DNA of 64,000 bases from Polycyclovorans sp002706265 (GCA_963973915.1 CAXBBM010000004.1:62001-126000), one strand, 5' to 3'. Positions 53,933 through 63,236 are shown, numbered from the stretch's first letter. Program-made: numbers and translations. The notes: generated from the sequence alone by a model not told the origin.

Positions 53933-55588
53933 ATGACGCAACGATGGCTACCGATAACGCTGCTGATGGCCGGCGCCGTGGGCTTGGCCGCGGCCACCTC
54001 GGGGGGCGGCGATGCCGATCTTTCGCCGACGTTCTCCATTGCCGACCTGCCCGACATCGGCGAGCCCGCTGACCAGTCGATGTCACCCGCCGACGAGCGT
54101 CGCCTCGGCGGCCAGGTGGTCGCACAGTTGTATCGCTTCCAGATCATCGACGAAGACCCGGTGCTCAAGGACTACCTGATCAAGGTCAGTCAGCGCCTGC
54201 TGGCCTTCAGCAACGCGCCCGACACCGCCATTCGCGTGTTCACCATCGCCGACCGTCGCATCAACGCCTTTGCCCTGCCCGGCGGTTACATCGGCATCAA
54301 TCGTGGCCTGCTGATGGCCGCTGAATCCGAAAGCGAAATGGCCGGCGTCATGGCGCACGAAATCGCCCACGTCACCCAGCGTCACATCGCCCGCACCCAG
54401 GAGGCCACCAGCGCCGCGTCACTGGCCACCTGGGCCGCCGCGGTGCTCGCCGTGATCCTCGGGGGCGGCAGTTCCGACGTGGTGATCGGCGCCCTCGCCG
54501 CCGGCGGCGCCATCAACACGCAGCGCCAGATCAACTACACCCGCAGCCATGAGCTTGAGGCCGATCGCCTGGGCATCCAGACCCTGTCGGCGGCGGGTTA
54601 CAACCCCCACGGCGTGGTGGATTTTTTCTCGACCCTTGAGCAGCAGTCACGCCTGTATGGCACCGGCATCCCCGAGATTCTGCGCACGCACCCGCTCAAC
54701 ACGCGGCGCATCGCCGAAGCCCGCTCCCGCGCCGCGAACATGCCGCCCGTCGAAAACGAGAACAACGACGAGTTCGAACTCATGCGCGCCCGCGCCCGCG
54801 TGCTGTCGCAGAGCCGGCCCAGCGAGTCGCTGGAGTATTACGGCCAGTTGGTGCGCACCGGCAACGCCCGCCCGGCCAGCCACTACGGCATGGCGCTGGC
54901 GCTGGTGCGCGCCGGGCAGCCGGTGCAGGCGCTTGAAGCCCTGCAACCGCTGATCGACGAAAACCCCCGCAATCTCAATGTACTGTTGGCCCTGGCCGAT
55001 GCTCAGCGCGCCGCCCGCCAGACCCGGGAGGCCGCCGCCACCTACCGGCGCGCCGCCACCCTGTACCCGCGCTCTGGCGCTGCAACCCTGGAATACGCGA
55101 GTTGGCTGATCGACCAGGGCGAACCCATCGAAGCCCGCCGCCTGCTGCTGCGGCATGACCAGGCGCTCGAACAGCACGTGCAGGGCCTGCGCCTGCTGGC
55201 CGACGCCGCGACGATGGCCGGTGACCAGCCCGAAGCCGCCTACCAGATGGCCAATTACCACTACGCACGCGGCGACGCGGGCACCGCGCTGTCGCACCTC
55301 GATGCCGGACTGCGCATCGAAAACCTCAACGACCGCGAAGAAGCGCGCCTCACCGCACGCCGCAACGAAGTGCGTGCCTCACTGCCACGCAACTGGACGC
55401 CGGACTACGAACGCCACGCGTCGCATCGGTTTCAGCAGCAGCGGCGAGCTGCACCACAGCCCGCACGATGCCACGCAGCACGCACCCCTCATCCACTGAA
55501 AACAAGGTGTTGCACTTCGGGTTTGAATCCGCCAGTTCTTGCATGGGGCAAGTATTTTATTTACTCCGACCCCTTATTTCTTTTTTAA
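53933..55588 (+). CDS. bepA: BepA-like periplasmic M48 metalloprotease with TPR domain, extended C-terminus
   Basis: A 551-residue protein that probably assembles or degrades outer-membrane proteins such as LptD. A signal peptide is followed by the M48 domain with HEIAH (142-146) and the third zinc ligand in HELEADRLG. From about 310 on are tetratricopeptide-like repeats. Family proteins are about 480-490 residues. The last 60 or so here (after NWTPDYERHASHRF) lose similarity, and the final 15 are encoded by a dispersed hairpin repeat. The stop has therefore probably been altered by the insertions downstream. Function is likely retained. Confidence 0.9.
   Translation: MTQRWLPITLLMAGAVGLAAATSGGGDADLSPTFSIADLPDIGEPADQSMSPADERRLGGQVVAQLYRFQIIDEDPVLKDYLIKVSQRLLAFSNAPDTAIRVFTIADRRINAFALPGGYIGINRGLLMAAESESEMAGVMAHEIAHVTQRHIARTQEATSAASLATWAAAVLAVILGGGSSDVVIGALAAGGAINTQRQINYTRSHELEADRLGIQTLSAAGYNPHGVVDFFSTLEQQSRLYGTGIPEILRTHPLNTRRIAEARSRAANMPPVENENNDEFELMRARARVLSQSRPSESLEYYGQLVRTGNARPASHYGMALALVRAGQPVQALEALQPLIDENPRNLNVLLALADAQRAARQTREAAATYRRAATLYPRSGAATLEYASWLIDQGEPIEARRLLLRHDQALEQHVQGLRLLADAATMAGDQPEAAYQMANYHYARGDAGTALSHLDAGLRIENLNDREEARLTARRNEVRASLPRNWTPDYERHASHRFQQQRRAAPQPARCHAARTPHPLKTRCCTSGLNPPVLAWGKYFIYSDPLFLF
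55559..55579 (+). repeat. Half-copy of the dispersed GGGGTCGGAG element
   Basis: Single copy of TTTACTCCGACCCCTTATTT (reverse orientation of the element), overlapping the last codons of the bepA frame. It is the first of a series running to 57675. Confidence 0.9.
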
Positions 55589-55683
55589 CTGCGGCGGACA
55601 AAAACATGCAGAACGCGCTTGATCTTGATCTGAAGCTTGTGCCGAATTCGCCGCAGTCTGTCGTTTGTAAACCTTTCCCCTGG
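55585..55683 (-). pseudogene. Detached copy of the oxygenase gene 3' end
   Basis: 99 bp nearly identical (one mismatch seen) to 56769-56867, which is the last 32 codons or so of the 2-oxoglutarate oxygenase gene. It lies between a hairpin half-copy and an IS256 remnant. It shows that the oxygenase region was duplicated or rearranged. Confidence 0.88.
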
Positions 55684-55877
55684 GTCGTGTCCCACAACGT
55701 GGTGTAGGTTCTGGAGGTCATCGGTGGCAACTGGTTTAGGTTTGGGTTTCGACACTCAACCCCAAACACGAGGAACCACCGATGACCGATGAGATGATGA
55801 ACCTGCAGGCGCTGTTGGAAAAGAGCCCGGATGCTGACCTTCTGCGCGAGATGATGGAAAATAAGGGGTCGGAGTAA
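55684..55877 (+). mobile_element. IS256-family remnant: left end plus start of transposase
   Basis: The frame at 55782-55877 begins MTDEMMNLQALLEKSPDADL, the characteristic N-terminus of an IS256-type transposase. After 25 codons it is cut by the GGGGTCGGAG element, which supplies the stop. The 98 bp before the ATG are presumably the IS left end. The rest of the transposase is absent. Confidence 0.8.
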
Positions 55878-55960
55878 AGATGGAAAATAAGGGGTCGGAA
55901 AATAAGGGGTCGGAGTAAATAAACTACATTGCGCGGCCACTTTACTCCGACCCCTTATTT
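55858..55960. repeat. Hairpin element cluster 1
   Basis: Three head-to-tail copies, one shortened, of AAATAAGGGGTCGGAGTAAA (55858, 55885, 55900), then a 20-nt spacer containing TACATTGCGCGGCCA and an inverted copy at 55941-55960. The last pair forms a 20-bp stem. The structure fits a REPIN-like mobile palindrome. Confidence 0.9.
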
Positions 55961-55964
55961 CCGC

Positions 55965-56168
55965 TTATCTGCTGTGAGCCACGTTCGGGAACCTTTCGGG
56001 ATGCTCAATAATTTCCTCCGTAAGGTCCACATCAAGCTCTGGCCAATAGAAATGACCAGGAGACTGCTCTTCAACATTAAGAATTGCGCTGACCGGTTGC
56101 TCTTTAAACCAGGGGAAGTTGTCGTACGGCATGAAAAGCTCACGGTTGTGGGCCAGAAGCCACACACC
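55965..56168 (-). pseudogene. Truncated second copy of the DUF2442 gene
   Basis: The last 66 codons (from WLLAHNRELFMPYDN to the stop) are identical in protein to the intact gene at 56236. The first 20 codons or so are missing, replaced by a hairpin element at 56171. Without the N-terminus and a promoter it is probably silent. Confidence 0.88.
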
Positions 56169-56170
56169 GA

Positions 56171-56231
56171 AAATAAGGGGTCGGAGTAAATAAAATACAT
56201 TGCGCGGCCACTTTACTCCGACCCCTTATTT
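56171..56231. repeat. Hairpin element 2
   Basis: Same arrangement as the last pair of cluster 1: AAATAAGGGGTCGGAGTAAA, a spacer with TACATTGCGCGGCCA, and the inverted copy, giving a 20-bp stem. Confidence 0.92.
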
Positions 56232-56235
56232 ACGC

Positions 56236-56502
56236 TTATCTGCTGTGAGCCACATTCGGGAACCTTTCGGGATGCTCAATAATTTCCTCCGTAAGGTCCA
56301 CATCAAGCTCTGGCCAATAGAAATGACCAGGAGACTGCTCTTCAACATTAAGAATTGCGCTGACCGGTTGCTCTTTAAACCAGGGGAAGTTGTCGTACGG
56401 CATGAAAAGCTCACGGTTGTGGGCCAGAAGCCACACACCATGTGCAGAGATATTTGTCACCTCAACTGCTGAAATGCTGTTTCCAGGCGCTGACAAGCTC
56501 AT
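56236..56502 (-). CDS. DUF2442 domain protein
   Basis: An 88-residue DUF2442 protein (VWLLAHNRELFMPYDNFPWFKEQP, FYWPELDVDLTEEIIEHPERFP). It overlaps by 41 bp the end of a DUF4160 gene upstream. DUF4160 and DUF2442 genes are repeatedly adjacent in bacteria and are suspected toxin-antitoxin modules, the DUF2442 member having a NadN/HTH-like or beta-grasp fold. Mechanism unknown. Base composition is lower in GC than in the core genes. Confidence 0.82.
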   Translation of the reverse strand: MSLSAPGNSISAVEVTNISAHGVWLLAHNRELFMPYDNFPWFKEQPVSAILNVEEQSPGHFYWPELDVDLTEEIIEHPERFPNVAHSR

Positions 56503-56701
56503 CTCGATGATCCTCCACCGGTGATTCGATTTCTTTCAATTGCTGCCGATTATATCCATGATTCTTGGCCAGTTCGAGGTATGGTTCAAGCCAGAATTTG
56601 GCTTCGCCATCACCTGAGACGATGTGGACATGCATGCGGGACTCTTCCCGTGAGAAGAAGAAAAAGCGATATCCCTTCTCCTTGAATATTGTAGGACTCA
56701 C
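56462..56701 (-). CDS. DUF4160 domain protein
   Basis: A 79-residue DUF4160 protein: GYRFFFFSREESRMHVHIVSGDGEAKFWLEPYLELAKNHGYNRQQLKEIESPVEDHRDELVSAW is close to the family consensus (EPxHVHV, NxGxxxxxLxxIxxxV). Possible partner of the DUF2442 protein in a toxin-antitoxin-like pair. Function unproven. Confidence 0.83.
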   Translation of the reverse strand: MSPTIFKEKGYRFFFFSREESRMHVHIVSGDGEAKFWLEPYLELAKNHGYNRQQLKEIESPVEDHRDELVSAWKQHFSS

Positions 56702-56768
56702 CCATACTCCCTACTCATAACGCCTGAATTAAGCCGCGCCGCGAAGTCGCGTCAGCTTGAATGAATTG

Positions 56769-57566
56769 TTAACTGCGGCGGACAAAAACATGCAGAACGC
56801 GCTTGATCTTGATCTGAAGCTTGTGCCGAATTCGCCGCAGTCTGTCGTTTGCAAACCTTTCCCCTGGCCGCTCCACATAATTGGTCATACTGGACTTGCC
56901 AAGACGAACCTCGGTTTTTGGTCTGGATGAGGTGTAGTAGTACATGGCAATTGACTTGCGATAAATTCCATGAGGCGTCTCAAGCGGATCGGGGTGCCCA
57001 TGGTAGGAAATGTCATTGGTTTCAAAGATCAAAGCATTTCCTAGGCGCGGCTCTAGGGAGAATTGCTTATTCGTTACGCTTTCATCCCAAAGCTCAATGG
57101 CTCCCTTCCAGCCGGATTCCCAAGGTTCATTCAGATAAATCAGGAGATTCAATCTGCGATGCATGTTGAGAGATGGGTGCCAATTGAAATCGGTATGCAA
57201 TTTTAGAAATCCGCCGCGTCCAATTGCATGAACTCCGCCGCCACGAAGTTCGGGGTCTCCGTGTAGGTCGCTAATTCCAGTAATTTCTTCTAGCTCGTCA
57301 ATAAATTCTTGGGAATTGAGATAGGCGAGAAACTTTTTTGTATCTGGCGGCATCAACTCAAGTGATGACTGCTTGAATTTTTTATGTGAAGCATATATGT
57401 TTTTTTCTTCTGGTATAGATTCAATGTGTGCAATTATTTCACTTGCAACTTTGGATAGTTGAGTGCGATTAAACAGGTCTCCGGCGCTTGCGTAGCCGTA
57501 GGGTCGCTTGGATCGAAACTCAGCCTTTAGGTTTGGAATGGCCTCTTTTTTGATCATCTCACTCAT
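56769..57566 (-). CDS. 2-oxoglutarate/Fe(II)-dependent oxygenase, prolyl-hydroxylase-like
   Basis: A 265-residue oxygenase of the 2OG-FeII_Oxy_3 type. The iron ligands are H124-x-D126 (LKLHTDFNW) and a distal H189 (SYHGHP), with R203 for 2-oxoglutarate (YRKSIAMYYYT). LNLLIYLNEPWESGWKGAIELWD is the typical core between them. Such enzymes hydroxylate proteins or small molecules, and some decorate saccharides. The substrate is unknown. AT-rich codon use unlike its neighbours and the surrounding mobile debris point to transfer. Its 3' end is duplicated at 55585. Confidence 0.85.
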   Translation of the reverse strand: MSEMIKKEAIPNLKAEFRSKRPYGYASAGDLFNRTQLSKVASEIIAHIESIPEEKNIYASHKKFKQSSLELMPPDTKKFLAYLNSQEFIDELEEITGISDLHGDPELRGGGVHAIGRGGFLKLHTDFNWHPSLNMHRRLNLLIYLNEPWESGWKGAIELWDESVTNKQFSLEPRLGNALIFETNDISYHGHPDPLETPHGIYRKSIAMYYYTSSRPKTEVRLGKSSMTNYVERPGERFANDRLRRIRHKLQIKIKRVLHVFVRRS

Positions 57567-57635
57567 AGTCGATTCCTCTGTTGGTAGAGCAGCTAACTAC
57601 ATTTAGGCCGCTTGCGGCCATAACAATTTGACAGA

Positions 57636-57675
57636 AAATAAGGGGTCGGAGTGAATAAAATACATTGCGCGGCCA
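57636..57675 (+). repeat. Half-copy of the hairpin element
   Basis: AAATAAGGGGTCGGAGTGAAT followed by AAAATACATTGCGCGGCCA, that is one arm and the spacer, without the second arm. It ends next to the probable transposase tail. The remainder of 57567-57635 has no gene. Confidence 0.88.
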
Positions 57676-57686
57676 ATTGAGCGTTG

Positions 57687-57786
57687 CTACTCCTGCGAGT
57701 CGAGCACGACTTTCTCCTTCTTCGGCCTTCCACGCGGCTTGTAACTGATTTGTTGCTGGAACTGCCGTTCAATCTTAGCCTCGAAC

Positions 57787-57788
<2 letters not shown>
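57687..57788 (-). pseudogene. 3' tail of a probable REP-associated (IS200-like) transposase
   Basis: About 30 codons ending in SYKPRGRPKKEKVVLDSQ and a stop. The GRPKK-rich tail after a FEAKIERQFQQQ helix is what the C-termini of REP-associated tyrosine transposases look like. The rest is missing: the frame runs straight into the murA 3' end. It is too short for certainty, but its position beside the hairpin elements is consistent. Confidence 0.45.
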
Positions 57789-59052
<1,264 letters not shown>

Positions 59053-59063
59053 TCGTTACGAAC

Positions 59064-59483
59064 TCAGGCTGGGATAGAGACGGAAGGGATCAAGCCCATC
59101 CGCTTGGCACGCCGGGTGAAGCGGCGCTCGTCAAAACTGGCCATGCGGGTGCAGTCGCGATAGCTGGCGTGGTGCAGGGCGTCGGCGAAGTCCAGCCCTT
59201 GCCTGAAGCCCGCCAGCGCGGCGAGGACCTGTGCTCTTGCCTCGATTTCGACCTGTGGTTGCGCCAGAAGGTGGTCGAACACCCCTGCAATCTCGGCGGG
59301 TGTGAACGCGTAGCGCCCGCGCAGCAGCCACTCCAGCTCCAGCAAAACCGTTTTGGCCACCCTCAAGTGCTCGCCCGACTCGATCAATCGGCGCGCCGCT
59401 TGGCGCTGGCGCTGCGTCGCGGCATCACTGTTCTCTTCGGCCACGAAATAGCGAGCGAGCACATGGGTGTCGAGCCCGATCAT
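59064..59483 (-). CDS. PIN domain toxin, VapC-like
   Basis: A 139-residue PIN RNase. Acidic residues are D5 (IGLDTHVLARYF), a glutamate near 49-51 (LLELEWLL), D98/D101 (LDFADALHHA) and D118 (SFDER). It would cleave RNA and arrest translation when free. The start overlaps the antitoxin stop by 4 bp. It is 12 bp upstream of murA on the same strand. Confidence 0.88.
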   Translation of the reverse strand: MIGLDTHVLARYFVAEENSDAATQRQRQAARRLIESGEHLRVAKTVLLELEWLLRGRYAFTPAEIAGVFDHLLAQPQVEIEARAQVLAALAGFRQGLDFADALHHASYRDCTRMASFDERRFTRRAKRMGLIPSVSIPA

Positions 59484-59752
59484 CGGTGGGCGGCGCCCTT
59501 TTTACGGGGTTTTTCTGCGGCGGGCGCGAGCAGGCTGGCCACGTCAAAGTCAGCAGGCGCGGGCGGCTGGGAGGTCTTGAGCATGCCAAAGCCGCTCACA
59601 CCGACTTCGGCGGGCTGCCCAACGACCTGCAATTCGGCATGGTCGCCGACCACTTTGAAGGCCACGCGGCTGCCCTGGCGAATGCCCAATTGGCGGCGCA
59701 CGTCATGCGGAATGGTGACCTGCCCCTTGCTGGTGACGGATGTGGCGCTCAC
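59480..59752 (-). CDS. AbrB/MazE-type antitoxin, VapB-like
   Basis: A 90-residue protein with an N-terminal AbrB swapped-hairpin domain (ATSVTSKGQVTIPHDVRRQLGIRQGSRVAFKVV) and a disordered Ala/Pro/Lys tail that would wrap the toxin. The start is a GTG with AAGGA about 7 bases upstream. It lies next to a repeated operator-like sequence. Confidence 0.88.
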   Translation of the reverse strand: MSATSVTSKGQVTIPHDVRRQLGIRQGSRVAFKVVGDHAELQVVGQPAEVGVSGFGMLKTSQPPAPADFDVASLLAPAAEKPRKKGAAHR

Positions 59753-59769
59753 AGTGCGATCCTTGGCGA

Positions 59770-59788
59770 GGTATTACCGGGTATTACC
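59770..59788. promoter_or_regulatory. Operator-like repeats before the vapBC pair
   Basis: Two 9-bp direct repeats, GGTATTACC, spaced 10 bp apart (about one helical turn), each nearly palindromic. They lie 18 bp upstream of the antitoxin start, where autoregulation would act. Confidence 0.6.
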
Positions 59789-59802
59789 CTACCATGCTGG
59801 CC

Positions 59803-59862
59803 GGCAGGTCGGCATTCATGCCCACTTCGAACGGTGATTGGCGGGCTGAAGCCCGACCTGCC
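59803..59862. repeat. REP-like palindrome
   Basis: Inverted arms GGCAGGTCGG and CCGACCTGCC enclose a second small hairpin, GGGC-TGAA-GCCC. No T-run, so it is not an obvious terminator. It lies between the vapBC promoter and the ibaG stop. Confidence 0.65.
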
Positions 59863-59873
59863 GCCCCATCGGT

Positions 59874-60107
59874 TCAGGCGCAGGGCGCCTTGGGCGCGCG
59901 GGTGCGCAGCGCCAGGGCGTGAATCTCGCGGCCCATGCGCTCGCCCAGCGCCGCGTAGACCATGCGGTGTTGCTCGACTACGGTTTTGCCGGCGAAGCCG
60001 GTGAACAGCACTTCGGCTTCAAAATGCTGCCCGTCATCGCCTTTGACCATTGCGACACACCCCGGCAGGCCGGTCTCGATCAACTGTTCTATCTGCTTTC
60101 GGTCCAT
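59874..60107 (-). CDS. ibaG: BolA family protein, IbaG-like
   Basis: A 77-residue BolA-fold protein. FTGFAGKTVVEQHRMVYAALGERMGREIHALALRT is the conserved helix-turn-helix-like half with the C-terminal cluster-binding histidine. BolA proteins pair with monothiol glutaredoxins in iron-sulfur trafficking. Its vicinity to murA and an ABC system matches E. coli ibaG. It starts 4 bp after the permease stop. Confidence 0.9.
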   Translation of the reverse strand: MDRKQIEQLIETGLPGCVAMVKGDDGQHFEAEVLFTGFAGKTVVEQHRMVYAALGERMGREIHALALRTRAPKAPCA

Positions 60108-60111
60108 CGGT

Positions 60112-60885
60112 TTACTTCCTCAAGCTGTAGCCGTCGGCCAGCATTTTCAGGGCGATGCCCGACATGACGGCAGCAAAGGCCGCGCACCACGCCAGGCTCA
60201 TCAGAATGGGCGCGTCGGCCTGCCCGAACATGCCGTAACGAAAGCCGTCAATCATGTAGAAAAACGGATTGAAGTGCGATGCCGTGGCCCAGAACGGCGG
60301 CAACGCGCTCACCGAGTAAAACACGCCCGACAAAAACGACAGCGGGGTAATGAAGAAATTGGTGAAGGCCGCAATGTGGTCAAATTTTTGGCTGATGAGC
60401 CCGACGATCACCCCGCCGGCCGCCAGGGCGGTGGCACCCAGCGCGAAGATGACGAACAGCTCCAGCGGCCGCGCAAACGGCAGTTGCAGAAACGGCGCGG
60501 TGACCGCCAGCATGGCGCCGGCCACCAGCAGGCAGCGCACCAGCGCGGCGCCCACGTAGGCCACGAACCATTCCACGGCGCCAATCGGGGCCAGCCGCAC
60601 GAACACCAGATTGCCCATCACTTTCGACTGGATGAGGCTGGAGCTGGTGTTGGCGAAGGCGTTCTGGATGACGGTCATCATGATCAGCCCCGGCACCAGA
60701 AACGCCGAATAGCTCACGCCTTCGTACACCGGCGTGCGGCCGCTCATGGCCTGGGCAAACACCAGCAGGTAGAGCAGCGCGGTGATGACCGGCGCGCCCA
60801 CCGTCTGGCCCAGCACGGCGGTGAACCGCCTGCACTCTTTGAAGAACAGGGTGCGGAAACCGTAGGGATTGCCGAAGACGCTCAT
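60112..60885 (-). CDS. ABC-2 type permease, YadH-like
   Basis: A 257-residue membrane protein with six hydrophobic segments and the ABC-2 signature (FNPFFYMIDGFRYGMFGQAD near the C-terminus). The N-terminus includes FGNPYGFRTLFFKECRRF, typical of YadH. It forms an exporter with the ATPase encoded upstream. The substrate is unknown. Its start overlaps the ATPase stop. Confidence 0.9.
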   Translation of the reverse strand: MSVFGNPYGFRTLFFKECRRFTAVLGQTVGAPVITALLYLLVFAQAMSGRTPVYEGVSYSAFLVPGLIMMTVIQNAFANTSSSLIQSKVMGNLVFVRLAPIGAVEWFVAYVGAALVRCLLVAGAMLAVTAPFLQLPFARPLELFVIFALGATALAAGGVIVGLISQKFDHIAAFTNFFITPLSFLSGVFYSVSALPPFWATASHFNPFFYMIDGFRYGMFGQADAPILMSLAWCAAFAAVMSGIALKMLADGYSLRK

Positions 60886-61784
60886 TTCTTCGTCAGCTCC
60901 ACAAAGATGTCTTCAAGGTCGGGCTCGCGGGTGTGAATGTCGTTGACCACGCAGCCTTCAACGCGCAGTTGTTCCAGCACGGCGGCGACCGGCTGGGTGC
61001 GGCGATCGAGCTTCAGCTCGATGCTGCCGTCGGCCTCGGCATGAACGAACGGGCGCAGGCCCTCGGGCAGCGGCGCGCCACTGAACGACAGGGTAAGAAA
61101 GCGGAACGGATGGCGCTGCAGCAGAGTGCGGGTGGGCTCCAGAGCCTTGACCTCACCCTGGTCGAGAATGGCAATGCGGCTGCACATTTCTTGCGCTTCT
61201 TCAAGGTAGTGCGTGGTCAACACCACCGTGGTGCCCTGCGCGTGCAATCGGCGCATGAAGCCCCACAGGGTGCGGCGCAGTTCCACGTCCACGCCCGCCG
61301 TGGGCTCGTCGAGGATCACCACCTTGGGTTTGTGCACCAGCGCCTGGGCAATGAGCACGCGGCGCTTCATGCCACCCGACAGCGCCCGCATCGACGTGCT
61401 GCGCTTGCTGGACAGTTCCAGCGCGTCCAGCATTTCGTCTATCCACGGCCAGCTTTCTTTGCCGCAGCCGAAGTAGCCGGCCTGCAGACGCAGCATGTCA
61501 CGCACATTGAAGAACGGGTCAAACACCAGCTCCTGCGGCACCACGCCCAGCGACTGCCGCGCGGCGCGCCAGTGGCTGATCACATCGTGGCCCATCACGC
61601 TGATGCTGCCGCTGCTGGGCTGGATGAGCCCGGCAATAATGTTGATCAGCGTGGATTTGCCCGCGCCGTTGGGCCCGAGCAGGCCAAAGAACTCGCCCTG
61701 CTGGATGTCGAACGACACGCCATTGAGCGCGTGCAGGGCGCCGAAAGACTTGCGGACATCGGCAATACGGATGGCAGGCTGCAT
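60882..61784 (-). CDS. ABC transporter ATP-binding protein, YadG-like
   Basis: A 300-residue ATPase. Walker A is GPNGAGKST, the signature LSGGMKRRVLIAQAL, and Walker B VVILDEPTAGVD, with LTTHYLEEAQEM as the switch. The C-terminal extension (about 230-300) is that of the YadG/ABC-2 subfamily. It forms a small operon with the permease and ibaG, and is divergent from phrB. Confidence 0.92.
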   Translation of the reverse strand: MQPAIRIADVRKSFGALHALNGVSFDIQQGEFFGLLGPNGAGKSTLINIIAGLIQPSSGSISVMGHDVISHWRAARQSLGVVPQELVFDPFFNVRDMLRLQAGYFGCGKESWPWIDEMLDALELSSKRSTSMRALSGGMKRRVLIAQALVHKPKVVILDEPTAGVDVELRRTLWGFMRRLHAQGTTVVLTTHYLEEAQEMCSRIAILDQGEVKALEPTRTLLQRHPFRFLTLSFSGAPLPEGLRPFVHAEADGSIELKLDRRTQPVAAVLEQLRVEGCVVNDIHTREPDLEDIFVELTKK

Positions 61785-61829
61785 GGCCGCTCATTATAGT
61801 CGTCCGCTCCCCGCCCCCTTGGCCTGTTG

Positions 61830-63236
61830 ATGCCCAGCACCGCACTGGTTTGGTTTCGCCGCGACTTTCGCCTGCACGACAACCCGGCGCTGGTGGCCGC
61901 CCTGCACGACGCCGACCGGGTCGTTGCCGTGTACCTGCACGCGCCCGATGAAGAGGCACCGTGGCAGCCCGGCGCGGCCAGCAACTGGTGGCGGCATCAC
62001 AGCCTTGCCGCACTTGCGACGGCCATCGCCGAGCGCGGCGGACGGCTGACCCTTCGGCGTGGGGACAGCCTCGCAATGCTGCGTGAATTGATCAGAGAAA
62101 CCGGTGCTCAATCGGTGCACTGGAACCGGCTCTACGAGCCCGCCATCCGGGCGCGGGACGAGCAGATCAAGGCGGCGTTGAAAGCCGACGGCATCATCGC
62201 CCGCAGCCACAACAGCGCGCTGTTGTTCGAGCCGTGGTCGCTCAAGACCCAGGCCGACCAGCCCTACCGCGTGTTTTCGCCGTTCTGGCGCAATGGCGAG
62301 CCGCAACTGGTCAACGCCCGCACTCCCGAGCCCCTGCCGAACGGCGACTGGGCCGGCCATGGCCTCGACAGCCTGCCGCTGGACGCCCTGGGGCTGCTGC
62401 CGACCATCGCCTGGGACGCCGCGTTCGCCGACCACTGGACGCCCGGCGAGTCGGGCGCGCTTGAGCGGCTCGACGCCTTTGTGGACGACGCCGTGAACCA
62501 GTACCGGGCGGCCCGCGACCTGCCAGCCGTGCCCGGCACGTCGGGGCTGTCACCGCACCTGCACTTTGGCGAGATCAGCCCGCAGCAGGCGCTGGCGGCC
62601 ATCAAGGCGCGGGGTCCGGTCAGTGGGCAGGCCGCGCACTTCATTCGGGAGCTGGGCTGGCGCGAGTTTGCCCACCACCTGCTCTATCACTTCCCGCAGA
62701 CCCCCGAGCAGGCGCTGTACCGCGACCGGTTCGGCCGGTTTCCCTGGCGCCGGCCTGACGACTACGCCGACGATCTGCGCGCATGGCAACGCGGCCAGAC
62801 GGGCATTCCCATCGTCGATGCCGGCATGCGCCAACTGTGGGCCACCGGCTGGATGCACAACCGCGTGCGGATGATCGTGGCCAGCCTGCTCACCAAACAT
62901 CTGCTCATCCCCTGGCAGGCGGGGGCACACTGGTTCTGGGACACGCTGGTCGATGCCAGCCTGGCCAGCAACACCCTGGGCTGGCAGTGGGCGGCGGGCT
63001 GCGGGGCCGACGCCGCGCCGTATTTCCGCGTCTTCAACCCGCAACTGCAAAGCGAGAAATTCGATGCCGACGGCGCCTATCTGAAACGCTGGGTGCCAGA
63101 AGTGCGCGCCCTGCCGCCCAAGGCCATGCACGCGCCGTGGACGGCCTCGGCGCCGCCACCCGGCTACGCGCCCATCGTCGATCTGAAAGCCGGTCGCGAG
63201 CGCGCGCTGGCGGCCTACGCCACCCTCAAGGAATGA
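61830..63236 (+). CDS. phrB: Deoxyribodipyrimidine photolyase (CPD class I)
   Basis: A 468-residue flavoprotein that repairs cyclobutane pyrimidine dimers with blue light. The N-terminal antenna domain (ALVWFRRDFRLHDNPAL) is followed by the FAD-binding domain with TSGLSPHLHFGEISP, WREFAHHLLYHFP, GIPIVDAGMRQLWATGWMHNR and NTLGWQWAAGCGADAAPYFRVFNP. The ATG at 61830 is preferred to a TTG one codon upstream. The stop overlaps the rsmB ATG. Confidence 0.96.
   Translation: MPSTALVWFRRDFRLHDNPALVAALHDADRVVAVYLHAPDEEAPWQPGAASNWWRHHSLAALATAIAERGGRLTLRRGDSLAMLRELIRETGAQSVHWNRLYEPAIRARDEQIKAALKADGIIARSHNSALLFEPWSLKTQADQPYRVFSPFWRNGEPQLVNARTPEPLPNGDWAGHGLDSLPLDALGLLPTIAWDAAFADHWTPGESGALERLDAFVDDAVNQYRAARDLPAVPGTSGLSPHLHFGEISPQQALAAIKARGPVSGQAAHFIRELGWREFAHHLLYHFPQTPEQALYRDRFGRFPWRRPDDYADDLRAWQRGQTGIPIVDAGMRQLWATGWMHNRVRMIVASLLTKHLLIPWQAGAHWFWDTLVDASLASNTLGWQWAAGCGADAAPYFRVFNPQLQSEKFDADGAYLKRWVPEVRALPPKAMHAPWTASAPPPGYAPIVDLKAGRERALAAYATLKE

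Larger units (their letters stand above)
55900..56439. repeat. 271-bp tandem duplication
   Basis: Bases 55900-56168 and 56171-56439 repeat with a period of 271 bp and only a few mismatches. Each unit consists of one complete hairpin element and about 205 bp of the 3' part of a DUF2442 gene. The duplication is recent. Confidence 0.9.
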
